Source: Acidobacteriaceae bacterium KBS 146
Lineage (GTDB): Bacteria; Acidobacteriota; Terriglobia; Terriglobales; Acidobacteriaceae
Assembly (NCBI GenBank): GCA_000688615.1
Contig: JHVA01000001.1
Location: 744,001 to 808,000 of the forward strand
Reading direction: 5' to 3'
DNA length: 64,000 nucleotides
Below are positions 63,335 to 64,000 of this stretch, piece after piece. Positions within the stretch are counted from its first letter, which is position 1. Every line of letters starts with the position of its first letter. A program made the translations under genes and the position numbers. The notes under the pieces were generated by a model. That model was not told the origin of the DNA and did not search any database. It worked only from the letters and a program-made list of their open reading frames with translations.

Positions 63335-64000
63335 ATGAATCTATTCCTGCGGATTTTTCTCCCCGCCGCGCGTTTGGTTGGCCTTCTGCTGGCCTTGTCC
63401 CTCTCTTCCTGGGCTCAGAACACTGCTCAGCAACTTGCCTTTGCAGGCCTGCGGGCAACAGCAGGCAAAGGACAGTTTCTTTCCGTACAGGCCGACCGTA
63501 TCGGTAATCTTTACCTTCTATTCGACCAGAGGGATGGAGTGCGCGTTCTAAAGGCAGATGCGAATGCCACTCAGGTCCTCGCGGAAACGCACATCGGCAC
63601 GACAGGAGACATGGGAGCGGCGCTTGCGCTCGATCCTTCCGGGAACGTCTACGTTACCGGCACCACCACATCAGGCTCTCTGCCGACCTCTTCCGGGGTA
63701 CCCTTTCCCTCGCCGTCAGATACTTCCACGAACGGCTTCGTCGCAAAGTTCGATTCTGCTCTCAACCCAGTCTGGGTGACCTACACCGGAAGCGGCCGCA
63801 TGGCACCGGCGGCGATTGCTGCTACGGCTGATCGCGTCTTCATCACCGGAGGAATCTATGCTCCAACGCTTCCGGTTACCGCCTCCGCCATCTTGCAGCA
63901 TCCGGCGCCCGGAACCTCCGGCAACGGGTTTGTCGAAGCGTTCGATGCAGGCGGATCCGTCCTCACCTACGCCACGTATCTCACCGGGCTCAATGGAGAC
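63335..64000 (+). CDS. SBBP/beta-propeller repeat protein, 5' part (runs off the window)
   Basis: Open from ATG 63335 to the end of the window (at least 222 aa). A signal peptide (VGLLLALSLSSWAQ) is followed by propeller blades with the SBBP signature: LALDPSGNVYVTGTTTSG, FVAKFDSALNPVWVTYTG, and a third starting IAATADRVFITGG. Such secreted proteins are common in Acidobacteria, usually of unknown function. The C-terminus is beyond the window, so the full domain order is unknown. Confidence 0.8.
   Translation, partial: MNLFLRIFLPAARLVGLLLALSLSSWAQNTAQQLAFAGLRATAGKGQFLSVQADRIGNLYLLFDQRDGVRVLKADANATQVLAETHIGTTGDMGAALALDPSGNVYVTGTTTSGSLPTSSGVPFPSPSDTSTNGFVAKFDSALNPVWVTYTGSGRMAPAAIAATADRVFITGGIYAPTLPVTASAILQHPAPGTSGNGFVEAFDAGGSVLTYATYLTGLNGD

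Noticed and set aside
1..64000. CRISPR array, IS element, prophage or integrase
   Set aside because: No regularly spaced direct repeats, transposase, integrase or phage structural motif was seen on either strand.

Overview
The window looks like a chromosomal stretch of a soil Acidobacteriota member (Terriglobales/Acidobacteriaceae type). That placement is an inference from gene content: three very large Oar-like TonB-dependent receptors with an N-terminal carboxypeptidase-regulatory domain and no SusD partner, PEP-CTERM and seven-bladed-propeller (SBBP) proteins, a secretin fused to a cohesin-like domain, and a moderately high GC content. No insertion sequence, phage gene, CRISPR array or plasmid function was seen, apart from the usual mosaic of metabolic islands.

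Layout. (1) 0-9.1 kb: a carbohydrate locus with a LacI-family regulator, an SDR dehydrogenase, a LarA-like (DUF2088) racemase/epimerase, a TonB-dependent receptor and a GH172 (DUF2961) glycosidase. Copies of the palindrome GAAACGTTTC sit at all three promoter regions and define a local LacI regulon. (2) 9.2-12.4 kb: an OmpR/histidine-kinase pair followed by a secreted beta-propeller protein. (3) 12.4-31.7 kb: three complete RND tripartite efflux systems side by side on the minus strand, with one LysR gene transcribed divergently from the second system. (4) 31.8-45.6 kb: a uronate island with an alginate-lyase-family protein, two more TonB-dependent receptors, and the set KduI, KduD, KdgK and KDPG aldolase, which takes unsaturated uronates to pyruvate and glyceraldehyde-3-phosphate; a Gfo/Idh/MocA oxidoreductase closes it. 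(5) 45.6-51.8 kb: a nickel-transporter-like gene, a YiaK-type diketogulonate reductase and larE-larC-larB, the whole pathway for the nickel-pincer nucleotide (NPN) cofactor, followed by an aldo/keto reductase and a small ferredoxin-fold protein. (6) 51.9-64 kb: mostly housekeeping genes: two nearly identical tRNA-Arg genes, an M48 peptidase, a PEP-CTERM protein, a secretin with two pseudopilins, SmpB, leucyl aminopeptidase, a DJ-1/PfpI protein, an aminotransferase, a HAD phosphatase and the start of an SBBP protein that runs off the window.

How the parts may work together. The NPN cofactor made by LarB/C/E is known only from LarA-family enzymes. No larA lies beside larECB, and the one LarA-like gene in the window is 42 kb away, inside the LacI/TonB/GH172 locus. 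The proposal is that this strain uses a nickel-pincer racemase/epimerase on a sugar-derived hydroxy acid rather than on lactate, with dedicated nickel uptake and neighbouring sugar-acid enzymes (SDR, YiaK, KduI/D). This is the most promising candidate for an undescribed system here.

Several starts were moved from the longest open frame, using ribosome-binding sites and domain boundaries: 24433, 24563, 26806, 31819, 43484, 44272, 49713, 53708, 58064, 61243 and 62547.
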